Assembly (NCBI RefSeq): GCF_001957135.1
Contig: NZ_MPHK01000019.1
Coordinates: 27,586 to 91,585, forward strand
Source of the DNA: Shewanella sp. UCD-KL21
GTDB taxonomy: Bacteria > Pseudomonadota > Gammaproteobacteria > Enterobacterales > Shewanellaceae
Reading direction: 5' to 3'
Length of the DNA: 64,000 bases
Position 1 is the first letter of the stretch; each line of letters starts with the position of its first letter. Both the position numbers and the translations under genes were made by a program. Shown here one piece after another: positions 1 through 9,636 of the stretch. The notes under the pieces were generated by a model, which was not told the origin of the DNA, searched no databases, and worked only from the letters and a program-made list of their open reading frames with translations.

Positions 1-255
1 AACATAACCACCGGTCCAGCCCATTAAATAGACTGAACCATCATAACCAGTAAATGAAACAATACCGGCAAGTGATATAAATGATGCCGCAGACATCCAA
101 TCCGCCGCTGTTGCCATACCGTTCATAACTGGCGGCACGCCGCCACCAGCGACATAAAACTCTTTAGTTGAGCCAGCACGAGACCATATGGCGATACCGA
201 TGTACAGGGCAAACGTCAAGCCCACGATAATATAAGTTAAAGTTTGAACATCCAT
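1..255 (-). CDS. Sodium/solute symporter, VC_2705 family, N-terminal part (cut by window edge)
   Basis: My translation of the minus strand from the ATG at 255 gives 85 codons open to the window edge, starting [20 protein letters not shown] and continuing with [19 protein letters not shown] and a run around [12 protein letters not shown]. This is the start of a sodium:solute symporter (SSS family). The [14 protein letters not shown] stretch is typical of the VC_2705 branch, which imports small organic acids. The gene lies 10 bases downstream of a DUF4212 gene, the usual partner of this branch, so the two form one unit. Only the first two or three membrane segments are visible, so the substrate cannot be judged. 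Confidence 0.88.
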   Translation of the reverse strand, partial: MDVQTLTYIIVGLTFALYIGIAIWSRAGSTKEFYVAGGGVPPVMNGMATAADWMSAASFISLAGIVSFTGYDGSVYLMGWTGGYV

Positions 256-265
256 GATTTATTCC

Positions 266-532
266 TCAGTCTTCGTGTACGTTATATTTTTTATCTAAAG
301 CATTCGCTTTCGCTACATACACAAAAATCAGTGCAACAAACACATACATGGCACCTTGTTGTGCAAACCAGAATCCCAATTTAAAGCCCATGAAGTGGAC
401 TTCATTAAGAACATCAACCAGTAAAATACCGCAGCCAAATGATACTGCAGCCCAAATTGCCAGCAGCCCCAATACTAAACGTAAATTCTCACGCCAGTAC
501 CCGCTTGCTGTATCTTGATTTTCAAAACTCAT
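266..532 (-). CDS. DUF4212 small subunit of the sodium/solute symporter
   Basis: An 88-residue protein with a short polar N-terminus and two hydrophobic segments (roughly residues 18-40 and 56-76) ending in a charged tail. The motif YWRENLRLVLGLLAIWA at the start and the GFWFAQQGAMYVFVALI segment match DUF4212 (putative solute symporter small subunit). It lies directly upstream of the large symporter gene, as is usual for the pair, and probably forms a two-component uptake system in the inner membrane. The role of the small subunit is known only from this association. Confidence 0.9.
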   Translation of the reverse strand: MSFENQDTASGYWRENLRLVLGLLAIWAAVSFGCGILLVDVLNEVHFMGFKLGFWFAQQGAMYVFVALIFVYVAKANALDKKYNVHED

Positions 533-914
533 AGTGACTCCCCAGTGCTAATTATTTTTTAAGTCGATAGTTAATCTAACAACTCAAAATGTGACCACAA
601 TCACGACCTTAGTCTAAGATTTGCTTTAGCTCGCCATAGAAAAAACAAAATAGTTGATTATTAACAATAGTTTAACTCGATAAATACTTAAGTTATGTCT
701 AGATCCCCAATTAGGCTAATGTAGACCAAGGTCGAACTGAATTTAGTGATTGACTAAGATAAACAGCAGGAAAGTATTGCCTCAAATGGCTATTGAGCTC
801 ACAAGCAGAATTCAGATTTTTCACATTACCGGGGCCACAATATCGTTTCCACTTGAGTTAAATGCTTGACGAGTATAAAATTTTTACATAACAGTTCGAT
901 CACATGGTATTCGA
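533..914. other. Intergenic region between symporter operon and diguanylate cyclase gene
   Basis: About 380 AT-rich bases between two divergent genes; it must hold both promoters. I see no open frame with a ribosome site and no strong hairpin. No operator could be assigned with confidence. Confidence 0.6.
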
Positions 915-3098
915 TTGCAGTTTCCTATAATAAATAAAAAAAACCTCCTGATTGCACTCTGTTTTGGCCTATTAGGAATGGTAATTAATTGCTACCCCAT
1001 TCCAATATTCGCCAATGTCCAATTAGTGCTAGGTAATACTTTTACCGTTATTTCAGCTGTGCTTTTAGGCCCTTGGTATGGTTTAGTCACCGCCATACTC
1101 AGCGCAAGTGGATTAATGCTCACTTGGGGTAGCCCCCATGTATATTTACTATTTTGTACCGAAGCAATATTCATTGGCATTGCTCGCAGAAAAGGCCTGT
1201 TTCCCTTATATAGCAGTGGTATTTATTGGTTAGCTCTTGGTATGCCATTAACCTATATATACATGGTGACACTTGCTGATTTTCCAGATAGCCACATGTT
1301 ATTCGCCATTATCAAGCAAAGCATCAACGGTTTAATTTACGCTGGCTTGGCGTCACTGTTCATCTTGTTTATTCCTAATACGTGGCAGTTAAACGACACA
1401 AAAACCAACCAAAAACGTCGTAGTTTTAACGCTCAAGTCACCTACTTTATGACGTTAATGATCACCCTTTGCTTGTTATTATCAGCACTGACTTTTAATT
1501 ATTTGTTTCTTGAAAAACAACAAGAGTTACTGAAGCGAAATTTAACTGACACCACCGAACATATTAGTACGGCAACCGAGCAATACCTTAATGAACATAA
1601 AATGGTCATTGATTATGCGGCAGATTTAATCAGCTTAACGACGTCATCCTACAGTGAATTACAACAAGTTTTAATCAAACTGCATCAGCATTATCCTAGT
1701 TTTATTACTATGCTGCTGGCAGACACTGATGCTCAAGTGATTGCCGCAAGCCCCAGCAGTATTATGCTCAATAAAACAGGGCAACCACTGGATTTATCAA
1801 TTTCAGATAGAGACTACTTTATTGAGTCTTTTTATAATCAGCGCTTGTTTGTTTCGCCTGTGTTTAAAGGCCGCGGTTTTGGTGACGATTCAATTATCGC
1901 CATTAGTGCGCCTTTTTATCACAATAATGATCAATCAAAGGTCAGTGGAATTATTGAAGGCTCGCTGGATTTAGCGTTCTTTTCTAAGATAGATAATCAA
2001 AATGGAACAGGGGATAAAGAGTTTATTATCATCGTTGATAACAATAACAACATCATTTATTCCACCCCTTCTCTAAACTTAAGCACTCACGTAGAATTTA
2101 CCTATTCAAATGAAAAAGGAAATTACCGCACCAGTTTAAATGTGATCAATATTCACAACTTAACCGCCACATCACCTGAATACGTGTACATCAGTAATCG
2201 ACTAAACAATGGTTGGAAGTTGTATGTATTACAGCCACTGTCTCCGTTAGTTAAAACCGCCGAAACACAAATGCTAGGCACCTACTTGATGCTATTCATC
2301 TCCATCATTTTGACCTTTTTAATCTCCTCCAGAGTGTGTCGTTTACTCACTAACTCATTAGAAATTGTGGCTAATCAATTCGGACAAATCAGTGGTACTG
2401 AATTAAAAGAACAAATTGATAATGAAAGTACATCAGAGGAAGTATATAACCTGTACAAGAGCCTCACCGCCAGTAAACGTGACTTACTTAAGCACCAACT
2501 GGAGCTAGAAGAAACTGTCGCGATTCGCACCGATGAGCTTGAAAAAGCCAATCAAAAGTTATTGGCATTAGTGGATAAAGATCCACTAACTGGGCTTTAT
2601 AATCGCCGTTATGCAGAAGATAGATTTGATAGCTTGCTGGATTTTTGTCTGCGAGGTGAGCATGCCATTACCATTGCTATCCTTGACTTAGATTACTTTA
2701 AACAGGTCAATGATAGCTACGGTCATTTGGCTGGGGACGAATGCTTAAGAGTCGTATCTAAACTATTAAAACAGCAATTTAAACGCGATACCGATATCGT
2801 TTCTCGCTATGGTGGTGAAGAGTTTATTTTGATATTGCCTTTATCCAATGCCCTTAAAATTGAGCAGCATCTCAATCATTTTAGAGAACAGTTAGCCAAA
2901 GTAATAATTAACTCGCCAACGGATGAACAGCACTTTTCAGTCACCACCAGTATTGGCGCGATAACGGCTAACGCCAACTTTTCTAAAGACATTGATCACT
3001 GGATAAAAGTTGCAGATGACAACCTATACAAAGCAAAAGAGCAAGGGCGAAATAAAGTCATTATTGATGTGATTAATGATCCAAGTGACCCAGAGTAG
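915..3098 (+). CDS. Membrane-bound diguanylate cyclase with extracytoplasmic sensor domain
   Basis: A 727-residue GGDEF protein predicted to make cyclic di-GMP from two GTP. Residues ~10-155 are a multi-pass hydrophobic block (MASE-like); a further membrane helix at ~175-197 is followed by a periplasmic region of ~250 residues resembling a Cache/PDC sensor (SDRDYFIESF and RGFGDDSIIAISAPF). Another helix (~452-475) and a coiled coil lead to the cyclase domain, which begins at DPLTGLYNRR. The catalytic loop is GGEEF (633-637). The inhibitory I-site RxxD is present as RDTD (624-627), five residues upstream, so product feedback is expected. The first codon is TTG; an ATG 21 codons later (978) is an alternative. 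The signal sensed is unknown. Confidence 0.88.
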   Translation: MQFPIINKKNLLIALCFGLLGMVINCYPIPIFANVQLVLGNTFTVISAVLLGPWYGLVTAILSASGLMLTWGSPHVYLLFCTEAIFIGIARRKGLFPLYSSGIYWLALGMPLTYIYMVTLADFPDSHMLFAIIKQSINGLIYAGLASLFILFIPNTWQLNDTKTNQKRRSFNAQVTYFMTLMITLCLLLSALTFNYLFLEKQQELLKRNLTDTTEHISTATEQYLNEHKMVIDYAADLISLTTSSYSELQQVLIKLHQHYPSFITMLLADTDAQVIAASPSSIMLNKTGQPLDLSISDRDYFIESFYNQRLFVSPVFKGRGFGDDSIIAISAPFYHNNDQSKVSGIIEGSLDLAFFSKIDNQNGTGDKEFIIIVDNNNNIIYSTPSLNLSTHVEFTYSNEKGNYRTSLNVINIHNLTATSPEYVYISNRLNNGWKLYVLQPLSPLVKTAETQMLGTYLMLFISIILTFLISSRVCRLLTNSLEIVANQFGQISGTELKEQIDNESTSEEVYNLYKSLTASKRDLLKHQLELEETVAIRTDELEKANQKLLALVDKDPLTGLYNRRYAEDRFDSLLDFCLRGEHAITIAILDLDYFKQVNDSYGHLAGDECLRVVSKLLKQQFKRDTDIVSRYGGEEFILILPLSNALKIEQHLNHFREQLAKVIINSPTDEQHFSVTTSIGAITANANFSKDIDHWIKVADDNLYKAKEQGRNKVIIDVINDPSDPE

Positions 3099-3163
3099 CC
3101 CACTAACGTTTCATATCAAAACCATAATCGCTAAGCTAGTGACGAGTTTAGCTACCGCGATAA

Positions 3164-4609
3164 TCACGGCTCAATAAACTGCTCCAATCTATCTAACATA
3201 TACGGATAAAATGGATTCCATTTCTGTCTTAACATTTCTGCGGCGGGGATCCCAAACAAGCCCCGCTCACCTTTAAAGATTGCCTGCCCTATCTGAATAT
3301 GCTGACTTTGAGGCTGATAATGTGGCCCGTATAAGGGATCATTTTCAGGAAAAGGTAAGGCAACATGGGATAATGAAAACACCCCAGCAGGCCACTTCAG
3401 CGCTAACTCTACAGCATCTAGCTCCTTGCTCTCAATCAAGTTTTGCTCTTGCACTCCATGCTCAGATTGCTGGCTATTTTCAATTAAACTTAAACGGTAG
3501 TTCATGGGCATATTGAGCCAAAGTGGCCCCATTTCGTTTAACAAGTTTTTAGTGATCAATTGATGATTATTACGGTTACGATTGATATCAAATATCACTA
3601 AGCTATGCTTATCTGAGGGTAAATATTGATACAAATGCTCGACCACCGCGTTAGTAGAAACGGTATCATCTGCAATTGACTGGAAGGTTAAAATAGGAGG
3701 AATATTGGCTAATTGCTGCTTTTCAAATTGTTTTATTAAATTTTGATTTCTTTCAGCCAGTTGATAAACAACGTCACCGGCATTGACTGCAAATGAGATA
3801 TATTTAAAAGGGTCGTATTCAACCTCAATGGTATTCCAAAACAGCTTTTCTTGATTGATTAAACGCCCTAACCTCGCTTGCCACTTTGCGCCTGCAGCAA
3901 TGGGCGCTAAGCCTATGGCTGGCGAAAGAAATATCATTGCTTGATAATCTGTAGGGTTATTTACAGCAATCGCTTCCAGTTGAAGATTTAATGCCAGTGC
4001 TGCACCGGTAGAAAAGCCCACCACATATAAAGGTTTGCCGGCCAGTTTTTGCTTCATGTGCTCGGTCGCTAATGCTACGGCACTGGCTAGATCTGGCCAA
4101 GTGATATCTGCCAAGCCTGCAGGAATAGTGCCGTGCCCTGGTAAACGTAACCCTAAAACATCGGCTGAAGCGCTAAAATGTCGCGCTAGGTTTGAAATCG
4201 CATAAGGGGAGTCTGACATACCATGGATAAATAAAATGCCATATTTGGCATCGGGGTTTGACCACTCAAAAGAGCGATTCCAGTTTATATCCCATTGATT
4301 TGGATCAGATAAGCTATTGGCTTCGTAACGATTAATAGGTGAAGCCAGCTTAGGAGTGTATTGCTGGTATATTTTGCGGTCTAACTCATCAAATAGCTTT
4401 TGTTCAAGGTCAAGGTATTGGGAAAACGCTGTTAAGCCAGACTGTTGATGATATTCACTTTTCAAGCGTGTTGTATGCCAAATCTCTAATTCTGAGCGAG
4501 CCGTTAAAAACCACACCACGGCGGCGATAAAAAGCAGTAAACTGGCAATAAAACCATAAATAGCAAAAAATAACAGATGTTTAGTCGAACCGATTACTAT
4601 TGCTTTCAT
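3164..4609 (-). CDS. Membrane-anchored alpha/beta hydrolase
   Basis: A 481-residue serine hydrolase. One N-terminal membrane helix (residues ~12-36) is followed by a linker and an alpha/beta-hydrolase fold: the oxyanion strand ILFIHGMSDSPY (residues ~125-136) and the nucleophile elbow GFSTG (198-202, Ser200). A lid-like stretch separates these from the C-terminal part. It probably sits on the periplasmic face of the inner membrane. The substrate cannot be inferred; esterase or lipase-like activity is the default. It converges with the diguanylate cyclase gene, with only 65 bases between the stops, and stands alone as a transcription unit. Confidence 0.8.
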   Translation of the reverse strand: MKAIVIGSTKHLLFFAIYGFIASLLLFIAAVVWFLTARSELEIWHTTRLKSEYHQQSGLTAFSQYLDLEQKLFDELDRKIYQQYTPKLASPINRYEANSLSDPNQWDINWNRSFEWSNPDAKYGILFIHGMSDSPYAISNLARHFSASADVLGLRLPGHGTIPAGLADITWPDLASAVALATEHMKQKLAGKPLYVVGFSTGAALALNLQLEAIAVNNPTDYQAMIFLSPAIGLAPIAAGAKWQARLGRLINQEKLFWNTIEVEYDPFKYISFAVNAGDVVYQLAERNQNLIKQFEKQQLANIPPILTFQSIADDTVSTNAVVEHLYQYLPSDKHSLVIFDINRNRNNHQLITKNLLNEMGPLWLNMPMNYRLSLIENSQQSEHGVQEQNLIESKELDAVELALKWPAGVFSLSHVALPFPENDPLYGPHYQPQSQHIQIGQAIFKGERGLFGIPAAEMLRQKWNPFYPYMLDRLEQFIEP

Positions 4610-4709
4610 TCGCCAGTCCTATGGAATTAATTTTTGTCCGTATAGTTTTAATGATAGTCTAAAAAGAGTCTGAATTTACAAATAATAATATGCCATCAGG
4701 CCGAAAATA

Positions 4710-5315
4710 TTGAGTAGCAAACCCACAATGAAACCAACTCAACCAAGCATTCATACAAAGCCTGCTGATATCGCAAATAACGCGACTAAGCCAAACGCCG
4801 AGCTTAGCTCAAAAGCTATTTTATTAGGCTCTGAAAAAGCTGAAATCACATTCTATTTGCCAACGCCACCTAAAGTCTCCAAAGCATGGCATTGGCAAAA
4901 TACAAATGCTATCGAGCAAATCATTAACGATAATGGCAATCATTGGCGAAAAATATTTACTATCATGGCTAAGATTGCTGTTACTGCTAAAGCACCAGAT
5001 ACATGGCGAGATTGCCGCAACCAATTATTTAATCCGCACGCTGCTGATGATTTAAAGCGGGTAGATTTTAGTCAATGTAACATTATCATTAATGCCACTA
5101 AGCTTAGTGTGAATAGCCAAATTCATATCATTTGTGGCCAAGCGGCATTGGCTAATATAAGCGATAAATCGTTTATAGCTGCGTTAACTGCCATAGACGA
5201 AAGCCAAAAAATAATGGCGCATGAGCAGATACTCATCACGCCATATTTAGATTACCGCCAGTTTCCCAATGTATTAATTGAGCAGCTTAGGCGCTATTTA
5301 TTTAAGCTCACTTAA
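4710..5315 (+). CDS. Conserved hypothetical protein
   Basis: I do not recognise this 201-residue protein. The first ~30 residues are Thr/Pro/Ala-rich and look disordered. The rest looks like a compact globular domain with several Trp residues (AWHWQNTNAIEQ, NHWRKIFTIMAKIA, APDTWRDC) and a C-terminal amphipathic helix (VLIEQLRRYLFKL). No signal peptide or membrane segment is seen. The first codon is TTG at 4710; an in-frame ATG at 4728 is at least as likely. It is divergent from the hydrolase gene and converges with nadE. The real-gene call rests on length, composition and the absence of a better frame on the opposite strand. Confidence 0.65.
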   Translation: MSSKPTMKPTQPSIHTKPADIANNATKPNAELSSKAILLGSEKAEITFYLPTPPKVSKAWHWQNTNAIEQIINDNGNHWRKIFTIMAKIAVTAKAPDTWRDCRNQLFNPHAADDLKRVDFSQCNIIINATKLSVNSQIHIICGQAALANISDKSFIAALTAIDESQKIMAHEQILITPYLDYRQFPNVLIEQLRRYLFKLT

Positions 5316-5348
5316 ACAATCATTGCTCTAAGCTAGTGGGAAGTTAAA

Positions 5349-6191
5349 TTAGTCATAAATCGTCGGGATAGGTTGACGCTTATGTTGAGTGCGCTGGTAA
5401 ATCGCAATAAGTTTATCTTCAACATAGCTATCAACCTCTTTGCCTTCTAGGAAGTCATCGATTTGATCATAGCTTAGCCCCAATGCCACCTCATCTTCTA
5501 ATTGCGGTTTATCCTCTTCTAAATCCGCCGTTGGCGCTTTGGTTACTAATATCTCTGGCGCGCCAAGGTAACTGGCTAATTGGCGAACTTGACGCTTATT
5601 AAGACCAAACAAGGGCGCTAAGTCACAGGCGCCATCACCAAATTTAGTATAAAAACCGGTAATATTTTCAGCGCTATGATCGGTGCCAATCACTAAGCCG
5701 CCAGTCAGGCCTGCAATATGATATTGAGCAATCATTCGCATACGGGCTTTGACGTTACCTTTAATGAAATCAACATTATCATTATTAGCGACTTGAATGC
5801 CGGCATCCTCAAGACCTGAAACCGTTGCGTTATGCACACCAATAACCCCATCAGCAATATTCACTGTTACCTGCTTTGAGGGTTGTATAAATTGACATGC
5901 AAGCTGAGCTTCATCTTCATCTTTTTGCACTTGATATGGTAAACGCACCGCAATGAATTGGTAAGCCTGCTGTGGGTTTTCAGCATTTAAGCTGTCTACC
6001 GTTAACTGGCATAATCTGCCGGTTACAGATGAGTCAACACCACCACTAATCCCTAATACCAAACAATGGCTATGAGCCTCTATAAGTTTGGTTTTAAGAA
6101 ATGCTACTCGGCGCTCGACTTCATAAGCAGGTTCAATCGCCTTAAGTACTTTCATTTCTCTTAAGATTTGTCCCTTCACAATGCTCTCCAA
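5349..6191 (-). CDS. nadE: NH3-dependent NAD+ synthetase
   Basis: NadE amidates nicotinic acid adenine dinucleotide to NAD+ using ATP and ammonia, the last step of NAD synthesis. The 280-residue protein carries the PP-loop ATP motif [10 protein letters not shown] near residue 50, the adenylate-contacting FIAVRLPY block, the [19 protein letters not shown] segment and the substrate-loop [13 protein letters not shown]. Length matches the short, glutaminase-free form (E. coli 275 residues). It is monocistronic here, with a terminator of the upstream gsk gene between the two. The start at 6191 is supported by the colinear N-terminus; a second Met lies 13 codons in. Confidence 0.96.
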   Translation of the reverse strand: MESIVKGQILREMKVLKAIEPAYEVERRVAFLKTKLIEAHSHCLVLGISGGVDSSVTGRLCQLTVDSLNAENPQQAYQFIAVRLPYQVQKDEDEAQLACQFIQPSKQVTVNIADGVIGVHNATVSGLEDAGIQVANNDNVDFIKGNVKARMRMIAQYHIAGLTGGLVIGTDHSAENITGFYTKFGDGACDLAPLFGLNKRQVRQLASYLGAPEILVTKAPTADLEEDKPQLEDEVALGLSYDQIDDFLEGKEVDSYVEDKLIAIYQRTQHKRQPIPTIYD

Positions 6192-6301
6192 TGTATTTTT
6201 AAAACCAGAATTACTTAAAATGAGGTATGTTTCTGTATATTCAACATCCTACTGAATTTTTCAGCGTCTACCAAGTACTTGTTTATCTTGATGCAAACAA
6301 A

Positions 6302-6331
6302 AAGGGCAATCACCACTTGGTGATTGCCCTT
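6302..6331 (-). terminator. Rho-independent terminator of gsk
   Basis: A near-perfect inverted repeat (GGGCAATCACC paired with GGTGATTGCCC) follows the gsk stop on the minus strand and is succeeded by a T-run (TTTTTGTTTG when read on that strand). Confidence 0.85.
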
Positions 6332-6370
6332 GATTTTGTCACTGATTATATAAGTATAAAACCTGTCTGG

Positions 6371-7675
6371 TTATCTTTCCCAGTATGACTCTTCTAAGCT
6401 ATCTTCGCGCTCAGGTAAACCACGAGATAATCGTGGGCTATGCTGGGCTAATACTTCATAAGCAACGCGGTTAGCATATTTACAGACTTGCGAGAAAGAT
6501 GAGTAACACAGGCCATCACGCTGATGCTTACTTGAACCCGGCACATTGGTTTTATGGAAGGTATTAGCAGCTAAATCATGGAGTAACGCTGATAGCGCCC
6601 CATCACCGGCACCGTTGGTATTGCGAATATAATCTGGTCCACCCATATAAGGCGAGATATGAGCGTACACTTTAATCGGTGTGGTGCAATCAGCTTTACG
6701 CTTAGGGCGCGAGAACTCATAACGGTTAAATTCAGGAATTGCGCCCGGTAATAATAAATGGGCTGTGGCTCTTTTTTCAGAGTCTTCAGTATAGCCTGCG
6801 GTATATAAGCCTAACGGCCCTGCGGTACACAACACCATATCACACCACTCTAAGGCCGCTTCGCTGGCTAATAGCGGATCGCTGAAACCCGTTAAGGCTT
6901 CGCCTTCGTCTTCATTCATCGCCAAAATTGTCACATTATCACGAATGAAATCTTGCCACCATTTAGGGTCTTCTTGAATTAAGAAGCGGGTACCTAAGGT
7001 CAATACCACTGGCACATCGGCTTCTTTGGCAAATTTAATTGCTGTCATTGCCGCTTCAGTGATTAAATCACCTTCGCTGGCACGCATTAAATACGCGGTT
7101 AAAACTAGCGCTGAACTACCTTGAACCACGTCTTTATTAATATATTCTGGGGTTAGCTTATCCATTGCACCTTTGCTAATTGCAAAGGTACGTTCACCTT
7201 CAGCAGAGATCAAAGTAAAACAACGACCGATAGGGCCATCGACTGGCTGCAGGTAGTTTAGATCCACTTTAGAGGAGGTATTACAAAGGTAGCGATAGGC
7301 ATAACTACCGACCATGATATTTTGGCTCATCACGCCAAATAATACCGAACGGTCATCAGCTAAAATAGAGTAGTTATGAACGGTATTACCAATGGTGCCA
7401 CCAGCAAATTCATCGCTGATCATCTCATTGTTTTTTAGTTCATTATAAAGTTCGTGAGCTTGCTGATCATCAATAAGAGTTGAGTTGCCTTTTGGAAGCC
7501 CATAACGGCCCAATAGCTCATCTTCGACTTTTGCTTCAATATCCACAAGAGTTTGGTCAATACCACAAATATAGGTCGATACAGACTGCTCTTGCTGGGT
7601 TAACTGAGCCAACAATGGGTCTCGGTTGTTTACTGGGAAATAGTGCTTAGATTTGCGTTGACCAGGGAACTTCAT
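6371..7675 (-). CDS. gsk: Inosine-guanosine kinase
   Basis: Gsk phosphorylates guanosine and inosine to the monophosphates (purine salvage). The protein is a PfkB-family sugar/nucleoside kinase: AGGTIGNT near the N-terminal third, AMNEDEGEALTG in the middle and the catalytic NTNGAGDGALSALLHD anion-hole/base motif near the C-terminus; it ends LPEREDSLEESYWER, very like E. coli Gsk. I chose the ATG at 7675 (MKFPGQRKSKHYFPV) because it matches the E. coli start and gives exactly 434 residues; an upstream ATG at 7702 would add nine. hemH, often found between adk and gsk, is absent here. Confidence 0.95.
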   Translation of the reverse strand: MKFPGQRKSKHYFPVNNRDPLLAQLTQQEQSVSTYICGIDQTLVDIEAKVEDELLGRYGLPKGNSTLIDDQQAHELYNELKNNEMISDEFAGGTIGNTVHNYSILADDRSVLFGVMSQNIMVGSYAYRYLCNTSSKVDLNYLQPVDGPIGRCFTLISAEGERTFAISKGAMDKLTPEYINKDVVQGSSALVLTAYLMRASEGDLITEAAMTAIKFAKEADVPVVLTLGTRFLIQEDPKWWQDFIRDNVTILAMNEDEGEALTGFSDPLLASEAALEWCDMVLCTAGPLGLYTAGYTEDSEKRATAHLLLPGAIPEFNRYEFSRPKRKADCTTPIKVYAHISPYMGGPDYIRNTNGAGDGALSALLHDLAANTFHKTNVPGSSKHQRDGLCYSSFSQVCKYANRVAYEVLAQHSPRLSRGLPEREDSLEESYWER

Positions 7676-7860
7676 CTTAAACTCTCTTGAGTAGGCATCC
7701 ATGCAATAAGGATTATGGGTTATTCACAGCTTTTGAAAACAGTAACGCTTTAATAGAAACGTTCTTATTACCAAACGCTAATTTTAACACAAATACAATC
7801 AACACCAAGATAGATGTCAATCATTCTCAGTTTTTGTGACGACGATTTTATTTATGACAT

Positions 7861-7888
7861 AAAAAAACCTGCAATGCAGGTTTTTTTT
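7861..7888 (-). terminator. Rho-independent terminator of adk
   Basis: CCTGC-AAT-GCAGG stem flanked by A7 and T8 runs, downstream of adk on the minus strand; symmetrical, so it could work in both directions. Confidence 0.8.
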
Positions 7889-7924
7889 ATAATTCAACAG
7901 TATAAAAATACTACTTTGTAGGTA

Positions 7925-8581
<657 letters not shown>

Positions 8582-8689
8582 CTATATTGCTTTCATATTT
8601 TTAGGCGGCGATTTTCGCACATTTAGACTGTCTTTAGAAGGTAAAACCTCAAGATTTAGACCAATATCTAATACGAAAATTTTCCGTGT

Positions 8690-9562
8690 TTAATACAGTA
8701 AACTGTATAAACGGCGGCGATACTGACTGGCTATGGCGTTGCCTTGCCCTAGTGCTGTCAATATTTCCATAAACACTTGTTTAACTTTTCCATCCGCAGC
8801 GGATAAATCTTTTTCTAAAATGGCAAATAAACACTCAAGTGCCTCTTCGCCGCGATTAGCTTGATTCAATGCTTTGGCCAAATCGATACTCAGTTCAATA
8901 TTATCCGGCTGCTGTTGTAATGATTGTTGTAACTGACGAATTTCAGGGGTATCAGCGGCGTCTTCAGCTAAGGCTAACTTGGCTTTTAAGTTTTGATAGT
9001 AACTGTCTTGATCTGCAAGGCCTATGGTATCCAATAAAGTCTTAGCTTCAGCCAGTATGCCTAATTGTAAATAGACATCGATGAGCACTAAGGCCACTTG
9101 CGCTTGTTGCTGAGATTCAGCAAAGGCACTTTTCAGTAATGCTAAGGCTTGTTCTAGTTTTTCATCGCTTGGCTTTTCAATACCTGCTTCAACCAAAATC
9201 GCTTTGGCAGCATTAAAATCTGTTACCCATAACGCAGGAAGATGCTTATCAAGTAATTCATTCACTTGCGCTGCACTTTGCACCCCAGCAAAACCATCAA
9301 CCGGCTGACCTTTACTCAGCACTAAGTGCGTAGGTAAACTCTGAATTTGGAAGTAATTAGCAATTTCTAACTCAGCTTCACAGTTCACTTTGGCAAGGAT
9401 AAAGCGCCCAGCTTGCTCATTGGCAATCTGTTCCATCACTTGTAGCATTTGTACACTTTGCGGTTGCTGCTGTGCCCAAAATGACATCACCACAAAGTTA
9501 TCCATCGAAGCATCAACAATCTGCTGAATGTTTTCTTTAGTTAAATTAATAATATGTTCCAT
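8690..9562 (-). CDS. cnoX: Thioredoxin-fold/TPR co-chaperone, CnoX (YbbN) type
   Basis: A 290-residue protein with an N-terminal thioredoxin fold (residues ~1-110: VVMSFWAQQQPQS, FILAKVNCEAE, SLPTHLVLSKGQPVDGF) and a C-terminal TPR-like helical domain. This is the architecture of CnoX/YbbN, a holdase that hands unfolded proteins to GroEL and DnaK. The active-site position has no cysteine at all (AQQQPQS where thioredoxin has WCGPC; E. coli CnoX keeps one Cys). The only cysteine of the thioredoxin domain, Cys61 in VNCEAE, matches the residue that forms mixed disulfides with substrates in E. coli CnoX. It is encoded just downstream of htpG, beyond a terminator, which suits a stress role. The symbol is given by architecture. 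Confidence 0.85.
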   Translation of the reverse strand: MEHIINLTKENIQQIVDASMDNFVVMSFWAQQQPQSVQMLQVMEQIANEQAGRFILAKVNCEAELEIANYFQIQSLPTHLVLSKGQPVDGFAGVQSAAQVNELLDKHLPALWVTDFNAAKAILVEAGIEKPSDEKLEQALALLKSAFAESQQQAQVALVLIDVYLQLGILAEAKTLLDTIGLADQDSYYQNLKAKLALAEDAADTPEIRQLQQSLQQQPDNIELSIDLAKALNQANRGEEALECLFAILEKDLSAADGKVKQVFMEILTALGQGNAIASQYRRRLYSLLY

Positions 9563-9598
9563 ATTGATTCCTTTTAACTATTTCGTGATAGCTAACAA

Positions 9599-9620
9599 AA
9601 AGCGGGCCTAAGCCCGCTTT
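9599..9620 (-). terminator. Rho-independent terminator of htpG
   Basis: AAAGCGGGC-CTAA-GCCCGCTTT perfect stem with short loop right after the htpG stop; T-run follows on the minus strand. Confidence 0.85.
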
Positions 9621-9636
9621 ATTGCAATACTAATGA

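Noticed and set aside
4710..5315. Assignment of a named domain family to the hypothetical protein
   Set aside because: I could not match its motifs to a family with confidence, so no function is given.
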